A stretch of DNA of 26,241 nucleotides from JAIEPT01 sp038217425 (GTDB lineage Bacteria; Planctomycetota; Planctomycetia; Gemmatales; Gemmataceae), in contig JBBQPM010000094.1 of the NCBI GenBank assembly GCA_038217425.1, forward strand, positions 1 to 26,241, written 5' to 3'. Below the pieces are notes generated by a model. The model was not told the origin of the DNA and made no database searches. It saw nothing but the letters and a program-made list of their open reading frames with translations. Position numbers and translations under genes: made by a program. Below are positions 13,901 to 18,038 of this stretch, one piece after another (the stretch's first letter is position 1; every line of letters starts with the position of its first letter).

Positions 13901-15976
13901 AACTATACCTACGACGAAACCATACGCGTCGGCGTCCTCGACTACAAGGTCGCGCAAAGCCAGGCGACGACTGACCGGATCGCGGAGGACGGGGCGGCGT
14001 TGGTGCAGTGGAACGTCGAAATCAGCGGCCACGAGAAGGATCGCAAGATCGCCGACGCGGACGCCGACGAGACGCGCGATACTGCGCTGGCGCAGGCTCG
14101 TAAGGTTCGCGGCGACGCCCAGGCCGATTCCGACAAGGCCTGGACCGATGCGGTCTACAGTAGTTGGGCCAGCCAGAGCGCCAGCCGGGCCAACAACGAA
14201 AAGGATCGGCAGAAGCGTCTGTTGGGCGCCGAGGCGACGGCCCAGATCGCCATCGCCCAGGCTCAAACCGAGTTCGCTCAGGAAGCGACCGGCCCAGGCG
14301 GTTCGGTCCTTTCGGCCAAGGACAAGGCGTTCGCCCGCGCGGACGTGGCGTTGGCGCGAGCCCTGGGAAACATCCCGTACCTGGGCGCCGTCGATAAGCA
14401 GACCTTCTTGAATGGCAAGAGCACGACCTACTTCGACCAGAATCGCTCGAATTGGATCCCGCAATCGACCGCGCAAGGCGAACAGGCCAACGCCGACGCC
14501 AACAAGCGCGAATCGCCGTTCGGCCGCGAGAAGCCCGGGTTCTTCGCACGCCTGGGCAACGCCCTTAGCAACCTGCTGACCGGCCTGGCGACGGCCGACT
14601 TCGGCACGGTCATCAAGGCGTTCTCGCAACTGCGCAAGTCGGCGTCGGAAGCCTCCACCTACGTGGTGACCACGCTCGAGGTGGCGTTCACCGTGCTGTC
14701 GCTGATTCCGTTCCCGTTGTTCCAACTCATCGGCAACGCAGGCCTGGCCGTGATCGCCCTGGGTCGCGGCCTGCCCAATATCCTGGCGGCGATGGCGGCG
14801 GGGAAATGGAATGAGGTCGGTTGGAGCGCGGTCGAAACCTTGGCGGCCATGGTCCCGTGCGGCCCCGCTCGCGCCGCGGGATTGTTGATGCGCGTCTTCG
14901 GCGCCGGGTCGCGTCTGATTAGCGCCGCCCACAAGGTCGTCGTCAACACCGTCCGCGTGGCCAAGGCCGCGGTCATCCTCCGCAACGGCGGCGAAGCGGT
15001 CGTCAATCTCCGCGAAGGCAACTGGGCCGCCCTGGGGACCAATGTCCTCAAGATGGCGTCGTCGTCGAGCGGCTTCTTCAAATCGTGCTTCGCCGCCGGC
15101 ACGCCCATCCTGTGGGAGTTCGGAAGCAAGCCGATCGAGCAATTCCAGGCCGGCGAACGCGTCTGGGCCCGCAACGAAACCGACCCCGACGGACCGCTCG
15201 AGCTCAAAGCGATCGAGGAAGTCTTCGTCCGCTTCGGTTGGATCTGGAACCTGCATGTCGGCGGCCAGGTCATTCGCACCACCGGCGAGCATCCGTTCTA
15301 CGTCAAGGGCAAAGGCTGGGTCCCCGCCCAGGAACTCAAGCCCGGCGATCTGCTGAGCACCCACACCGGCGAGTGGATCGCGGTCGACGACATTCTCGAG
15401 ACCGGCGAAGCCGAAACCGTCTATAATTTCCGCGTCGCCGATTGGCACACGTACTTCGTGGGGGATGTGGACTGGAAGTTCGGCGCATGGGCACATAATC
15501 AATACACCGGCATTCAGAAAGTTGGCGATGATTTCGAGAAATCCGCACGTCGCTGGGCGCGCAAGCAAGGCGAACGTACTCTGAAAACCCAATGGGGCGG
15601 GAACAACGGATTTGACTTTATCTCATGGACGGGAACCGGAAAGAATGCAAAACTTTTCATCAACGAAGTAAAAGCCGTGAACGGAAAAGTAAGACTTGGC
15701 ACCATTACCGCATTTGGATTCGGCTCAAGAGGCAAGGATCAAGTAACAAGAAATGTCCAGGAAACCATAAAATCGATCGACAAAGCGCGCAGACGCGGAC
15801 GCATCGATTTGGCCACGGCGACGGCCCTGCAAGATCAATTGAGATCAAAAACTGCGAAAGTCAGGATGATCGGATTGCAGGGAGCGACCAAATTTCCTGA
15901 TAACCTTCGCATGAATATGAGGGGCTTTTCCGGATTCTACATGGCTTCAGGAAACTCCGGCGCGGCGTTGATTTAA
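155..15976 (+). CDS. Giant tandem Ig/cadherin-like repeat protein with Hint domain and C-terminal nuclease-type toxin
   Basis: This is a predicted surface-exposed or secreted polymorphic toxin of about 5,273 residues. In order it has: about 36 repeats of ~100 residues (1-3600) of the tandem-95/cadherin-like type, with NDxDxDGD calcium-binding-like motifs, SHGTL, DGSFxYTP and GxDSFTY; an Ala-rich helical stretch (~3608-4780); a hydrophobic pre-toxin segment (~4790-4970); a Hint domain (4976-5115) starting SCFAAGTPI, with TGEH at 5043-5046 and a terminal His-Asn at 5114-5115; and a toxin-like domain (5116-5273) with D5154 and E5171-x-K5173. I noticed one Cys in the whole repeat array. ATG 155 is only the first ATG after an in-frame TAG; it has no Shine-Dalgarno and no signal peptide, so the gene is probably 5'-incomplete or interrupted. 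The putative immunity gene follows 26 nt later. The architecture is clear. Secretion and toxicity are inferred. Confidence 0.88.
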   Translation: MDDTGAGIDSDPEGDALAIQGYADFTDFGFVTLQDDGNFEYTPLPGYTGYDHFTYQVYDSNGNFSNIANVVIAVSSVPIATDNDYAGNNQSIFVGNIISDDTGHFFDEDQSGGPLIIASINGQQLPQNGVINLASGTLIISIDGTFAYFPISNFGGWDSFSYTVTNGFYESNTANVTFQVWGVPILIDDAYTAYAGYSLDTIAAGNGVLANDYDTAGAPLLAAIMSGPANGNIVFHSDGNFLYTPFEGYVGADSFTYDAFNGYEWRGPATVSIQVLNTVPIAVNDSYVMHVGAVLDSSGTGVGVLDNDIDVIGATTGNNGLSAILIDDVDVGFLTLNADGSFVYEAQSGYVGAVTFQYAGFDGTTYGNVATVTILTTNTAPTALPEAYSVDAGLTLVVDGSNSLLANDSDIDNDTITISLLSSPQFGDMTILEDGTFTYTPYADSAESDSFSYRTFDGTAWSAPVTVAIQVNNPTPIALGNSYSVDVTDPVPVSGSVLDNDTDPRGRTLTASLVSSPTHGALAFNLDGTFTYSPYEGFAGVDSFTYRASHGPSSSTALVTIQVRSLPNAIQNLNYSVHSNQTLNTSAQSLAGLLPRDRTSVAQASGTANGFLTISADGSFVYTPRPGFAGTDQFSYRVYDGGTLGGVNTVTIQVTNGAPGAQADYYAVTTGVDFVSPNSLVDNDLDPDSDPMTVSLVQGPSHGRLTLNADGTFSYQSEFGFVGDDSFRYQAFDGVARGAVQNVTLAVSNSAPSALGESFSVTRGQAWTSSPGELLGNDYDADVGQTLTVALVSGVSHGSLSLSANGTLTYLGLASFVGTDQFSYKVFDGTEYSAAVTVSLDVPNSTPVANSNAYSVSGGAPVGGTLSTDDDDGDVLRFILLSSPAHGTLSLNADGVFSYAADAWYSGVDSFTYSVHDGAEASAPATVIFGVTATQPSAGPAFSPPVAFADAFLATAGRTLSASSVLSNDLSPAGSWMRAQLVTGASHGTLVLNSDGSFVYTPDEGFAGEDEFTYQSADGLAVSAVADVRIVVADAHPSAATDTYAVHAGTSLARDVTANDVDADGHPLRAQLVTGPMHGTLLLDSGGSFTYTPGAGYVGNDSFTYRLDAGTGSSVAIVQLRVTNSAPVAAPDAYGIHSGGTLSVGDFPLLANDLDVDGDALHAILVTGVSHGALVLNSNGTFEYRPDLGFTGTDSFTYKTSDGFSASNVTTVNLLVRNTLPAGGNESYSLLANSPGRTLGGYLVNYAADFMDGAGDLMVQSGVTYSGAAGRGVLGNDVDAEGQPLLARLTSTVAHGTLRLDSSGKFTYTPFAGYTGLDSFQYDVGDGASFSSHTVRFSVFNSAPNAFNTSYVIEAGRTLRAMSPANPPVIDVTESADPSMIRGTEVAYGGLLANSSDPDRQRLFATLVSGPAHGKITIFNSDGTFEYTPSRAYTGLDTFTFAVSDGIATVNATVNIRVTNDPPKAKNASFEVANGYDETGVMLADSVGWLFRDATDGDDDRLTARLITGPSQGSLILNSDGTFFYRPRPTYVGLDSFTFCVYDGAVASAPITVSISVLPPIVLFAQNDTYTFTGGILNTVPNRYSVKLNDQSNPGERWDAVLVTQAANGTVTLQKDGSFTYDAKAGAKGADSFTYQLRNKSGYTNVATVSLNVINTPPIAMPDSYAMHVNQTLSVAMLSSSLNSPLLNDLDPDKQPLTMNLVTHPQYGTLQHWDSLGGFVYVPVPGFTGIDSFTYQVYDNVEKSTPTTVYLSVYPASVTLPPPNSGGPGNGIFSSFTPDDDVYGVMHDQALIMIDRDGVAVNDNLPTDPNISIPPIDVVSWPTHGNLTMDSSGSFYYQPNAEYVGDDTFTYRYLDGTSVLTVPLGRVTIKVKAFKISGAKESYSVVHDTALVVNGDQSVLNNDEYKDLIAEDNYDKNLSAILIPGQGPANGTLNLFKNGTFTYLPEEGFVGRVKFKYYATDGVSQSNSDPVEVEINITDAPPQANNDAYVGSHDMPIFVTAQTSVINNDADADNDPFVAEVVAGPASGTLSFQSNGAFVYTPNANFVGADQFTYKLKSTLTNAESRVSTVLLYVTNDMPVARFDVFGVTHDTALTVNPLEGVLINDSDAENDALTLSLVQTTQFGALTLSAGGSFTYRPNAGFVGIDNFTYRLHDGLQYGNVATVTLYVYNEAPTLAPVASGSILHDTKWIVSRHEAVLPFADDANGDNLTITLGAGPSHGSVALSSSGAFVYTPLAGYTGADVFSVRVSDGIFTSQERFFHVEVAPSIPDADDETYSTLHDTPLAVSPFDGLLANDSDPASHPLMIEVLSQPGHGSVVVHTGGSFLYTPDAAFVGTDVFTYRVSNGLWKSKIATATLNVTNKPTRTLAETYTGDVNSMVIIPMTSGVAGNDEDDDGDFFTTSLVHSPAHGSVVMTAGGSFIYTPDEDFIGDDLFTYRANDGIHASHIVSATIHVRPVEHSVPISTVDQYQTAHHQSLIVPQWSGVLANDSSSSDDVLTSVLLVGPTHGALQLSASGSFVYLPDGDYVGSDSFVYRAFDGTASGAATLVTINVTNSAPQGGNDHYRISSEHTLFVDALHGLLFNDTDADGDRLTVTLIGNATNGTLGLGASGAFTYTPLPGFIGADSFTYRVSDGIASSGDITVTLLVASPEAVADQYFTGINQSLSISAPTQGVLNNDFSPTGTPLHATLVSQPSHGTLSLSLDGTFTYTPDEGFSGNDTFSYIARNYLGDSNPATVNITVDDSGTINGPGSNGTPVLPGPVANGNSYTVNQGINLYVRPKVGLLVNDVSPDGVALVAQLVQGPAHGTLSLSADGSFVYSGDVGFLGADQFTYRVSDGRVWSGAAVASLSVVNETPIGVADDYQIHSGQTLRAAWSSRVLANDTDAEQNPLTALLISGPAHGSLTLGADGTFIYQSSSGYVGSDTFTYQPYDGTTYGAAAVVTIHVVNAAPIAQGENYTVAHDAVLQATVSNGLLANDEDPDGDLRVLQIISGPANGTFVMTDSGAFTYRANARFVGQDTIVYRIFDGFEYSSSTTAVIAVTNSAPGAQTDAYSMNHDTSLVVGPEAGVLSNDADADGDLLNVLVSQAPLHGNLTLQPNGAFYYVPNAGYFGSDSFSYVADDGAQLSGVTLVTLNVANHAPTTNIDAYSVVHDGVLALLSGAGVLANDSDQEGDKFIAEIVTGPAKGTLTLSATGALLYTPNANITGFDTFTYRTYDGVSYSGSTQVTIEIKNAAPIGNGDAYTLAANSALYASSADGVYRTVPGTRNLSPVANLGSLTTPSLLESASTDLSVTNLPGDRSVLANDIDDDGDRLSVTLVVGPAYGTLDLRSNGAFVYIPRKDFVGADSFSYSVSDGISVSAPISVSLQVERPGGNGSGDPLLGLEVQASLNAYLGTSPGATTPLYMVMRGGVLSITKAGDTLLGRLQDPYSDTTVEIVSGPSFGTLTLKSNGAFFYQPSSTHNGSGIHVALDDATEVVGYDKFVFRLKYADGSYSEDVTAPIALVNAKPIATANRLSVTYGQTIAAPYSLLGNDFDLNKDALVVHLENGTPGLSLNAAGAFSYTAPATGANGAVVSATYYVTDSTGARSASTTITVTLYTLENSKTGMTQNAEDANEQAKMVANQIAGEAADAADLTMRRKEFEALANLAISVRTIDNEIDALHNTGRNQLLTTYLNAEDVSRSSNIAADDALSSIARTAEIDAWQAKSLHEETQWVADWSSQFVYQNALKGSARSYQTTMSAADSVLQSQIAFAKETRLQQQFVSSVNANSIANTAWLANQTATVLIQATYRTAAESAQAARDLVMKAAAATFEVTKRSAQDALDADLLALSIASDSTLAIAAANRQAYLEAAEAAYLQDLALAQAGYLGTATDVANTDAVSFGDNAGYLAAVEAARLVYESAVVAADGIYETARLGANAVRNSAMIAMNTAYDGAVLTALTAFKSAAKTANHDYDLSLKTAKLANDSGVTLAQNTYRDRVQAAKSSYIQDFDAANVQHDLAITPAQHTLHDSLEDAYLAFQQAAVDAQNAYETTMTTADLAQKTSLDAARTQAENQLAAKTQIFDAAFAGATSAYSAAVRTATGSYVATAKSSAALLNGLLSAANISRMNQTRDAQNAHKIAVANSANQLFDVMQVPQSNYAKDVKKATFERLLDNWNASRALAGPPGRPETAPAAPLVQAYALALAANDVAYFAKMSVAMNALQDQAITHREIQAAIQGAAQAALTVGFAQIEQTYVTATVGGSVVAIKEAIVNAVGTFTVAISAAEKNYFQTVAGGLQTWTKDGAAIDLTQNLSSISALKTWKIAEADAADAQNAALRTASAAQDVEVAAAHQLFSATQSTLYSTWSSDTALASKVMEIEMSDAQTAFDVAALAANAALDQVGAQEAKVLQHQLVTLQTAGAATVTAAQNTWLLAMNQANQIFIGSLAAVGETRKAALAGAAENARIALADDRYDVFALRAYLDPTPWSLFEENRAELWGYLQLDKADGENALDQAFALENRDWAVGAAAAQLTHDNALTAAFSAQKALDVAAENLRLHANADAGYVAALAAATAGQTYFTAASAAQSTLRTANAVQNYTYDETIRVGVLDYKVAQSQATTDRIAEDGAALVQWNVEISGHEKDRKIADADADETRDTALAQARKVRGDAQADSDKAWTDAVYSSWASQSASRANNEKDRQKRLLGAEATAQIAIAQAQTEFAQEATGPGGSVLSAKDKAFARADVALARALGNIPYLGAVDKQTFLNGKSTTYFDQNRSNWIPQSTAQGEQANADANKRESPFGREKPGFFARLGNALSNLLTGLATADFGTVIKAFSQLRKSASEASTYVVTTLEVAFTVLSLIPFPLFQLIGNAGLAVIALGRGLPNILAAMAAGKWNEVGWSAVETLAAMVPCGPARAAGLLMRVFGAGSRLISAAHKVVVNTVRVAKAAVILRNGGEAVVNLREGNWAALGTNVLKMASSSSGFFKSCFAAGTPILWEFGSKPIEQFQAGERVWARNETDPDGPLELKAIEEVFVRFGWIWNLHVGGQVIRTTGEHPFYVKGKGWVPAQELKPGDLLSTHTGEWIAVDDILETGEAETVYNFRVADWHTYFVGDVDWKFGAWAHNQYTGIQKVGDDFEKSARRWARKQGERTLKTQWGGNNGFDFISWTGTGKNAKLFINEVKAVNGKVRLGTITAFGFGSRGKDQVTRNVQETIKSIDKARRRGRIDLATATALQDQLRSKTAKVRMIGLQGATKFPDNLRMNMRGFSGFYMASGNSGAALI
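10960..14525 (+). other. Alanine-rich helical (coiled-coil-like) segment of the giant protein
   Basis: Residues from about 3602 to 4791 change abruptly from beta-type repeats to a stretch dominated by Ala, Asp, Gln, Thr and Asn, with regularly placed Tyr and Phe and few Pro or Gly. Recurrent patterns such as AYLEAAEAAY, AYDGAVLTALTAF and AYLAFQQAAVDAQNAY suggest long amphipathic helices. I do not recognise a named family. A role as an extended helical stalk, or as the part that translocates the toxin tip, is inference from its place between the Ig-like array and the Hint-toxin tip. Confidence 0.7.
14528..15070 (+). other. Hydrophobic pre-Hint segment
   Basis: Residues ~4792-4972 hold hydrophobic stretches such as VAFTVLSLIPFPLFQLIG and NAGLAVIALGRGLPNILAAM, broken by short polar turns. 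A further amphipathic stretch follows, containing AGLLMRVFGAGSRLI. Polymorphic toxins often carry hydrophobic pre-toxin regions ahead of the Hint domain, proposed to help the tip cross or enter a membrane. The hydrophobicity is visible in the translation; the role is inferred. Confidence 0.6.
15080..15499 (+). other. Hint (intein-like) autoprocessing domain
   Basis: Residues 4976-5115 show the Hint signature of polymorphic toxins. The nucleophile Cys4978 sits in SCFAAGTPI, followed by the PIEQFQAGERVWA strand, the block B motif TGEHPFYV (Thr5043, His5046), GWVPAQELKPGDLL, then TVYNFRVADWHTYFV and the terminal His5114-Asn5115. The residue after Asn is Gln, not Cys, Ser or Thr, so protein splicing is not expected. 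Cleavage at Asn to release the C-terminal domain is the activity known for this family. All key residues appear intact. Confidence 0.85.
15500..15976 (+). other. C-terminal toxin domain, PD-(D/E)XK-like nuclease signature
   Basis: The 158 residues after the Hint Asn contain NNGFDFIS with Asp5154, then FINEVKAV with Glu5171 and Lys5173. This D...E-x-K layout is the active-site pattern of restriction-endonuclease-fold nucleases, which are common toxin tips. The domain is basic, as expected for a nucleic-acid-binding protein. It ends ASGNSGAALI. The DNA is visibly richer in A+T than the preceding stalk. I cannot assign a named toxin family. A different fold is possible, because the call rests on three residues and predicted strand context. 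Confidence 0.6.
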
Positions 15977-15991
15977 CGCCCCGAACTTCTC

Positions 15992-15997
15992 AGGGAA
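15992..15997 (+). promoter_or_regulatory. Ribosome binding site of the putative immunity gene
   Basis: AGGGAA lies 5 nt before ATG 16003 and is a good Shine-Dalgarno match. It stands out because most other starts in this window lack one. It supports both the chosen start and active translation directly after the toxin gene. Confidence 0.7.
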
Positions 15998-16002
15998 GAA
16001 CT

Positions 16003-16752
16003 ATGCTCAAAAAGTCTTATCGTCAGAAACGGATCGCCTTTGTGACCAAGAATCTGCATGACTATCAAGAACTCTTAACTTGGGATCCATTCAGAGACTG
16101 GGCGTTAAATTCTGTGCCCGATAGTAGTGTTTTTAGTTATCTGAATATCGCCCTAGAGATTCTATGTTCGCATGACCACCAAACGCTGGCGAATGCCTAT
16201 CTAGACTTGAGTTGCAAGGTTGCGGAGCGAATACTCAAGGAGAAAAAGTGTTCCAATGCGCGATGTAAAGACGGCTGGCCAATGAATCAAGGACACGTAC
16301 TTCGCGGTCACGCCTACGCAAAGGGCCTACAACGCGCGCCCCTCGACCTCGATGCTATCGCAGCAGCTTCCGTCCATTTGGAGAAATGGTGCGGACGGCA
16401 AGGTCGCGATTGGACGCAGTTTGAGGAAGAACTCTATTTATGCGCCATCCGATTGTCTCTGATTTGCGACAATTGGGAAAGAGCGGAAAAGCTTCTCACA
16501 ACCAAGAAGCGATTCGGCAAAAAAACCTTGCCGGAGCTTGCGATTTGGAGGAAAATTCTTGCGTCTTCCAGAACAAACCTAGCGACCGATTTGTCCTTGG
16601 CTTCGGAGTTTGACGTTTACTTCGACAAGATTCGAAATCCGCTTCAGGCGGAAGACGTCATGGCAGTTGAACTTGGCATTCTGAGAGAAAAGCTATTCGA
16701 GGGACATGAGGAAATCGATTGGAAAGAGGTGATTGCCGTCGTCTCAAAATAG
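16003..16752 (+). CDS. Putative immunity protein for the adjacent toxin
   Basis: This 249-residue soluble protein has no signal peptide and no membrane segment. I do not recognise a family. The sequence looks mostly alpha-helical, rich in Leu, Glu, Lys and Trp, with Cys at several places including CSNARCKDGW in the middle. It begins 26 nt after the toxin stop behind a strong Shine-Dalgarno, on the same strand, so the two genes are probably co-transcribed. In polymorphic toxin systems the gene directly after the toxin tip usually encodes a cytoplasmic protein that binds and blocks it. Its base composition resembles the toxin tip and not the GC-rich stalk. The immunity role rests on position and composition only; a small unrelated protein is the alternative. 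Confidence 0.6.
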   Translation: MLKKSYRQKRIAFVTKNLHDYQELLTWDPFRDWALNSVPDSSVFSYLNIALEILCSHDHQTLANAYLDLSCKVAERILKEKKCSNARCKDGWPMNQGHVLRGHAYAKGLQRAPLDLDAIAAASVHLEKWCGRQGRDWTQFEEELYLCAIRLSLICDNWERAEKLLTTKKRFGKKTLPELAIWRKILASSRTNLATDLSLASEFDVYFDKIRNPLQAEDVMAVELGILREKLFEGHEEIDWKEVIAVVSK

Positions 16753-16804
16753 CCCCCTCCGGTGCGAAAACTTGTCCAAGGCCGAGGATCAGATGATGTT
16801 CGTA

Positions 16805-16844
16805 TCGTTAGCGGCGAAATGAGGCGTCATTCGCTCGCTAACGA
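16805..16844. terminator. Long near-perfect hairpin after the immunity gene
   Basis: Outer arms TCGTTAGCG (16805-16813) and CGCTAACGA (16836-16844) pair perfectly. Inside them GCGA-A-ATGA pairs with TCAT-TCGC around a GGCG loop. The total is 17 base pairs with only two single-base bulges. It starts 53 nt after the stop of the putative immunity gene. No T-run follows, so a classic intrinsic terminator is unproven. It could also be an end structure of the decayed transposon that follows. Confidence 0.5.
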
Positions 16845-16922
16845 AGGGCAAGAATCGTGGTTGCTGGACCGTTCGGGAGTCGGTAGAGTGTAAAGTGAAG
16901 CTGGAGAGAGGCAGCTTTTGTC

Positions 16923-16940
16923 CCTCGGCGCAGACCGAGG
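16923..16940. repeat. Small inverted repeat next to the transposase remnant
   Basis: CCTCGG (16923-16928) and CCGAGG (16935-16940) form a perfect 6-bp stem with a 6-nt loop. It lies 30 nt beyond the stop codon of the transposase remnant on the - strand. It could be part of an insertion-sequence end or a terminator for that remnant. It is too short to decide. Confidence 0.3.
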
Positions 16941-16969
16941 ACGCGGCCGAGCGAGTCGGCGGCGCGTCC

Positions 16970-17260
16970 TTACGCGGCGGTTTTCCAGGCGTACGTTTTT
17001 AGCACGCCGCCGAGCGTCTCGGTGCAATCGAGTTGGTTTGGCTTCCAATCGGGGGGCGGCGGGAGCGAGCGACCGTTGATTGGGAGATTGTCCAGGGACT
17101 GGTGGGGCTGATTTTTGTTGTAATGGGCGACGTACTCGGCGATGAGATAACCAAAATGGTCTTCTCCGAAGACTATGAAATGATCGAGGCATTCGACCTG
17201 CAGCGACTGCAACCAGCGTTCGATGTACGCGTTTATGTTCGGCGCCCGGTAGCTGGTGCG
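16970..17260 (-). pseudogene. 5'-truncated transposase, integrase-core C-terminus
   Basis: Reading the - strand, the last ~95 codons match the C-terminal part of a DDE integrase-core transposase of the IS3/IS481-like kind. They include YRAPNINAYIERW, containing the presumed catalytic Glu, then ECLDHFIVFGE, YVAHYNKNQPHQSLDN and a proline-rich tail. The same frame stays open to an ATG at 17440, but the residues upstream of about 17260 do not resemble the expected RNase-H core and the first two catalytic Asp residues are missing. This is a decayed remnant that cannot transpose by itself. Short direct repeats lie close to the point where homology stops. Confidence 0.65.
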
Positions 17261-17309
17261 GACCAGGGGAGACAAGTTTTCGTACCACGCCGCAGTGCCG
17301 CATTCCAGC

Positions 17310-17347
17310 GAAAATCGCGACTTTTGCGGGCATCGGAAAATCGCGAC
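17310..17347. repeat. Pair of 12-bp direct repeats
   Basis: GAAAATCGCGAC occurs at 17310-17321 and again at 17336-17347. The pair sits just beyond the 5' break of the transposase remnant, so it may mark a deletion or insertion junction. Both copies are exact. Confidence 0.5.
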
Positions 17348-17440
17348 ATCGCGAAAAAGAACTGGGTGTGCTCGATGAGTTTGCATGTGTTCCGCGCACC
17401 GGGGCAAACCGGGGTGTTCTGGCTCGACAAGCGGTGACAA

Positions 17441-17686
17441 CGCGAACTGTGTCTCTGGCGGAGTTGTCTAAAGTATTTGAAGACGGTTGGCCGCACTGTA
17501 GTCGAGTTTTGGAATCGCGGAAACCGCGACCCGCGGGTTAACGCCTTGAACAACAATTCGCTTTAGCTGCCAGAAGCATATCCGCTTAATTCAAAAGGAG
17601 TTGCGACCTTCGGTTTGCTCGGGATGGCTCTGGGCGACTGCCTCCCTGTCACCTCTTCCAGCGCCAGGGCGATCTCATCGCACCCG
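17441..17686. other. Non-coding stretch with small palindromes
   Basis: I see no supported gene here. A short hairpin TCGCGG-AAA-CCGCGA lies at 17515-17529 and is followed directly by the palindrome CCCGCGGG at 17530-17537. The open frames in this stretch have no recognisable protein features. Confidence 0.5.
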
Positions 17687-17791
17687 TTAGCTAAAGGTCT
17701 CAAAGTCTCTCCGGTATTTGTCGTAGCGGGTTATGAGCCGGTTGTTCGCTCTCCTGCGGAACCAACCCCCACGGTTGGGTCCGGGTAGCGC
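17687..17791 (-). pseudogene. Remnant of an IS5-like transposase C-terminus
   Basis: On the - strand a 34-codon frame ends with TAA at 17687-17689 and encodes RLITRYDKYRRDFETF near its end. This closely resembles the C-terminal block of IS5-group transposases, where a (R/N)RLITRYDK-type motif follows the region of the catalytic Glu. An in-frame stop at 17792-17794 closes the frame upstream, so only this tail survives. The call rests on remembered family motifs over about 25 residues. Confidence 0.5.
17762..17778. repeat. Inverted repeat inside the IS5-like remnant
   Basis: CCAACC (17762-17767) and GGTTGG (17773-17778) form a 6-bp stem with a 5-nt loop. It falls in the coding remnant and is probably incidental. 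Confidence 0.3.
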
Positions 17792-17948
17792 TCACTACGC
17801 GAAATGCGTGTGGGCGATTTATCGCTTACCGGTCGAACAGCTCTCCGGCCTCTTCCTCGTCTCGACGGCGACATGCAGATACGCACTGGTCACCGCAATG
17901 TTCGAGTCCCCAGCCCTGAGCCTGGTGGCTTGAGGCTGTACGCGCCCC

Positions 17949-17977
17949 CCCCGCAACGGGGACATGCCCTTGCGGGG
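17949..17977. terminator. Strong GC-rich hairpin upstream of the SulP gene
   Basis: CCCCGCAA (17949-17956) pairs with TTGCGGGG (17970-17977), and an inner GGG (17958-17960) pairs with CCC (17967-17969), giving 11 base pairs around one bulged C and a 6-nt loop. The 3' side continues TTGTTCCTG, a weak T-rich tail. It ends 61 nt before the transporter start. It may be a terminator protecting the transporter gene from upstream reading, or a leader element of the transporter mRNA. The sequence alone does not tell which. Confidence 0.4.
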
Positions 17978-18038
17978 TTGTTCCTGAAAGCACGGTCGTT
18001 ATCATGATGCCAACGACTTTATCCCACGAGCCCGCCAT

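Noticed and set aside
15080..15499. Hint domain considered as a splicing intein
   Set aside because: The residue after the terminal Asn is Gln, so no C-extein nucleophile exists, and no homing endonuclease is inserted.
13646..15592. 648-codon open frame on the - strand opposite the giant gene
   Set aside because: It is a shadow of the GC-rich codon pattern. It is Arg/Gly/Asp-rich with no domain, and it lies opposite clear Hint and helical coding sequence.
155..15976. Giant protein considered as an RTX toxin
   Set aside because: No GGxGxDxxx nonapeptide arrays are present; the Asp-rich motifs are the cadherin-like NDxDxDGD type.
17900..17909. GTTCGAGTCC, resembling the T-loop of a tRNA
   Set aside because: The flanking bases cannot form a 5-bp T-stem, and no acceptor or anticodon arm can be built around it.
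17733..18007. Two overlapping + strand open frames of 66 and 67 codons
   Set aside because: They have no ribosome binding site or domain, and they cross the IS5-like remnant and the GC-rich hairpin.
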